From NCBI GenBank assembly GCA_017383785.1, contig JAFNVD010000187.1:1-6048 (forward strand): a stretch of DNA of 6,048 bases, written 5' to 3'. The notes beneath the pieces were generated by a model. That model made no database searches. It worked only from the letters and a program-made list of their open reading frames with translations, and had not been told where the DNA came from. Source of the DNA: Peptococcaceae bacterium. Its GTDB lineage: Bacteria; Bacillota; Peptococcia; Peptococcales; Peptococcaceae. A program made the position numbers and the translations under genes. The first letter of the stretch is position 1; each line of letters starts with the position of its first letter. Below, in pieces: positions 5,918 to 6,048 of the stretch.

Positions 5918-5946
5918 ATGCATTTTTTAGGTTCAAAGTCAAATGT

Positions 5947-5962
5947 TGGGATGTAAATCCCA
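5947..5962. other. small hairpin with GNRA-type loop
   Basis: TGGGAT (5947-5952) and ATCCCA (5957-5962) pair perfectly around GTAA, a loop of the stable GNRA type when read as plus-strand RNA. It lies between the cyclo-ligase terminator and the larger hairpin at 5981. No function can be assigned. Confidence 0.3.
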
Positions 5963-5980
5963 TAAATAAAATTGAAAGAC

Positions 5981-6026
5981 CGGGGACGGACAAATTAGCT
6001 AGTTAATTTGTGCCGTCTCCGTTTTT
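5981..6026 (+). terminator. long hairpin with T-run: terminator or palindromic repeat
   Basis: CGGGGACGG (5981-5989) pairs with CCGTCTCCG (6013-6021) through one G-T wobble. ACAAATTA (5990-5997) pairs with TAATTTGT (6004-6011), leaving a six-base loop and one bulged G (6012). TTTTT follows (6022-6026). The wobble and the T-run both favour plus-strand RNA. Because the gene upstream already has its own strong terminator, this may be a back-up terminator. It may instead be one copy of a dispersed GGGGACGG-type palindrome; such repeats occur in Bacillota genomes, sometimes with IS200-like transposases. No transposase is visible here. Confidence 0.55.
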
Positions 6027-6048
6027 GTATCTCCGTATTATTTGCAAT

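Overview
The window reads as chromosomal DNA of a low- to medium-GC Bacillota (Firmicutes) bacterium. The evidence is strong AGGAGG-type ribosome binding sites, a perfect CIRCE operator in front of groES-groEL, and a Bacillus-type glucose-6-phosphate isomerase. The GroEL sequence is compatible with the Negativicutes, but that placement is an impression and was not tested. I see no rRNA, tRNA, CRISPR array, transposase or phage gene.

Layout. Positions 1-28 hold the probable first codons of a gene that leaves the window on the minus strand. Positions 29-732 are AT-rich and have no convincing gene; they contain several hairpins, one of which pairs fully only as minus-strand RNA. The gene pgi (733-1992, minus) follows. 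An AT-rich divergent promoter region (1993-2330) separates it from a plus-strand gene of unknown function (2331-3014). That gene appears to start at a CTG codon, because a perfect AAGGAGG lies nine bases before it. A bidirectional terminator (3033-3067) sits between this gene and the convergent groES-groEL operon (3097-5033, minus). The operon has a sigma-A-like promoter overlapped by CIRCE. On the other side of this control region, reading away from groES, is a 5-formyltetrahydrofolate cyclo-ligase gene (5319-5900, plus). Its terminator begins inside its own last codons. The right edge (5981-6026) carries a second, longer hairpin followed by T residues, which may be a terminator or a dispersed palindromic repeat.

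The genes do not form one pathway. pgi serves glycolysis and gluconeogenesis, groES-groEL serves protein folding under HrcA heat-shock control, and the cyclo-ligase serves one-carbon (folate) metabolism. This is an ordinary housekeeping region. The parts most worth a second look are the CTG-started acidic protein with its structured leader, the strand-polarised hairpin downstream of pgi, and the palindromes between groES and the cyclo-ligase gene and at the right edge. I found no evidence of a new multi-gene system.
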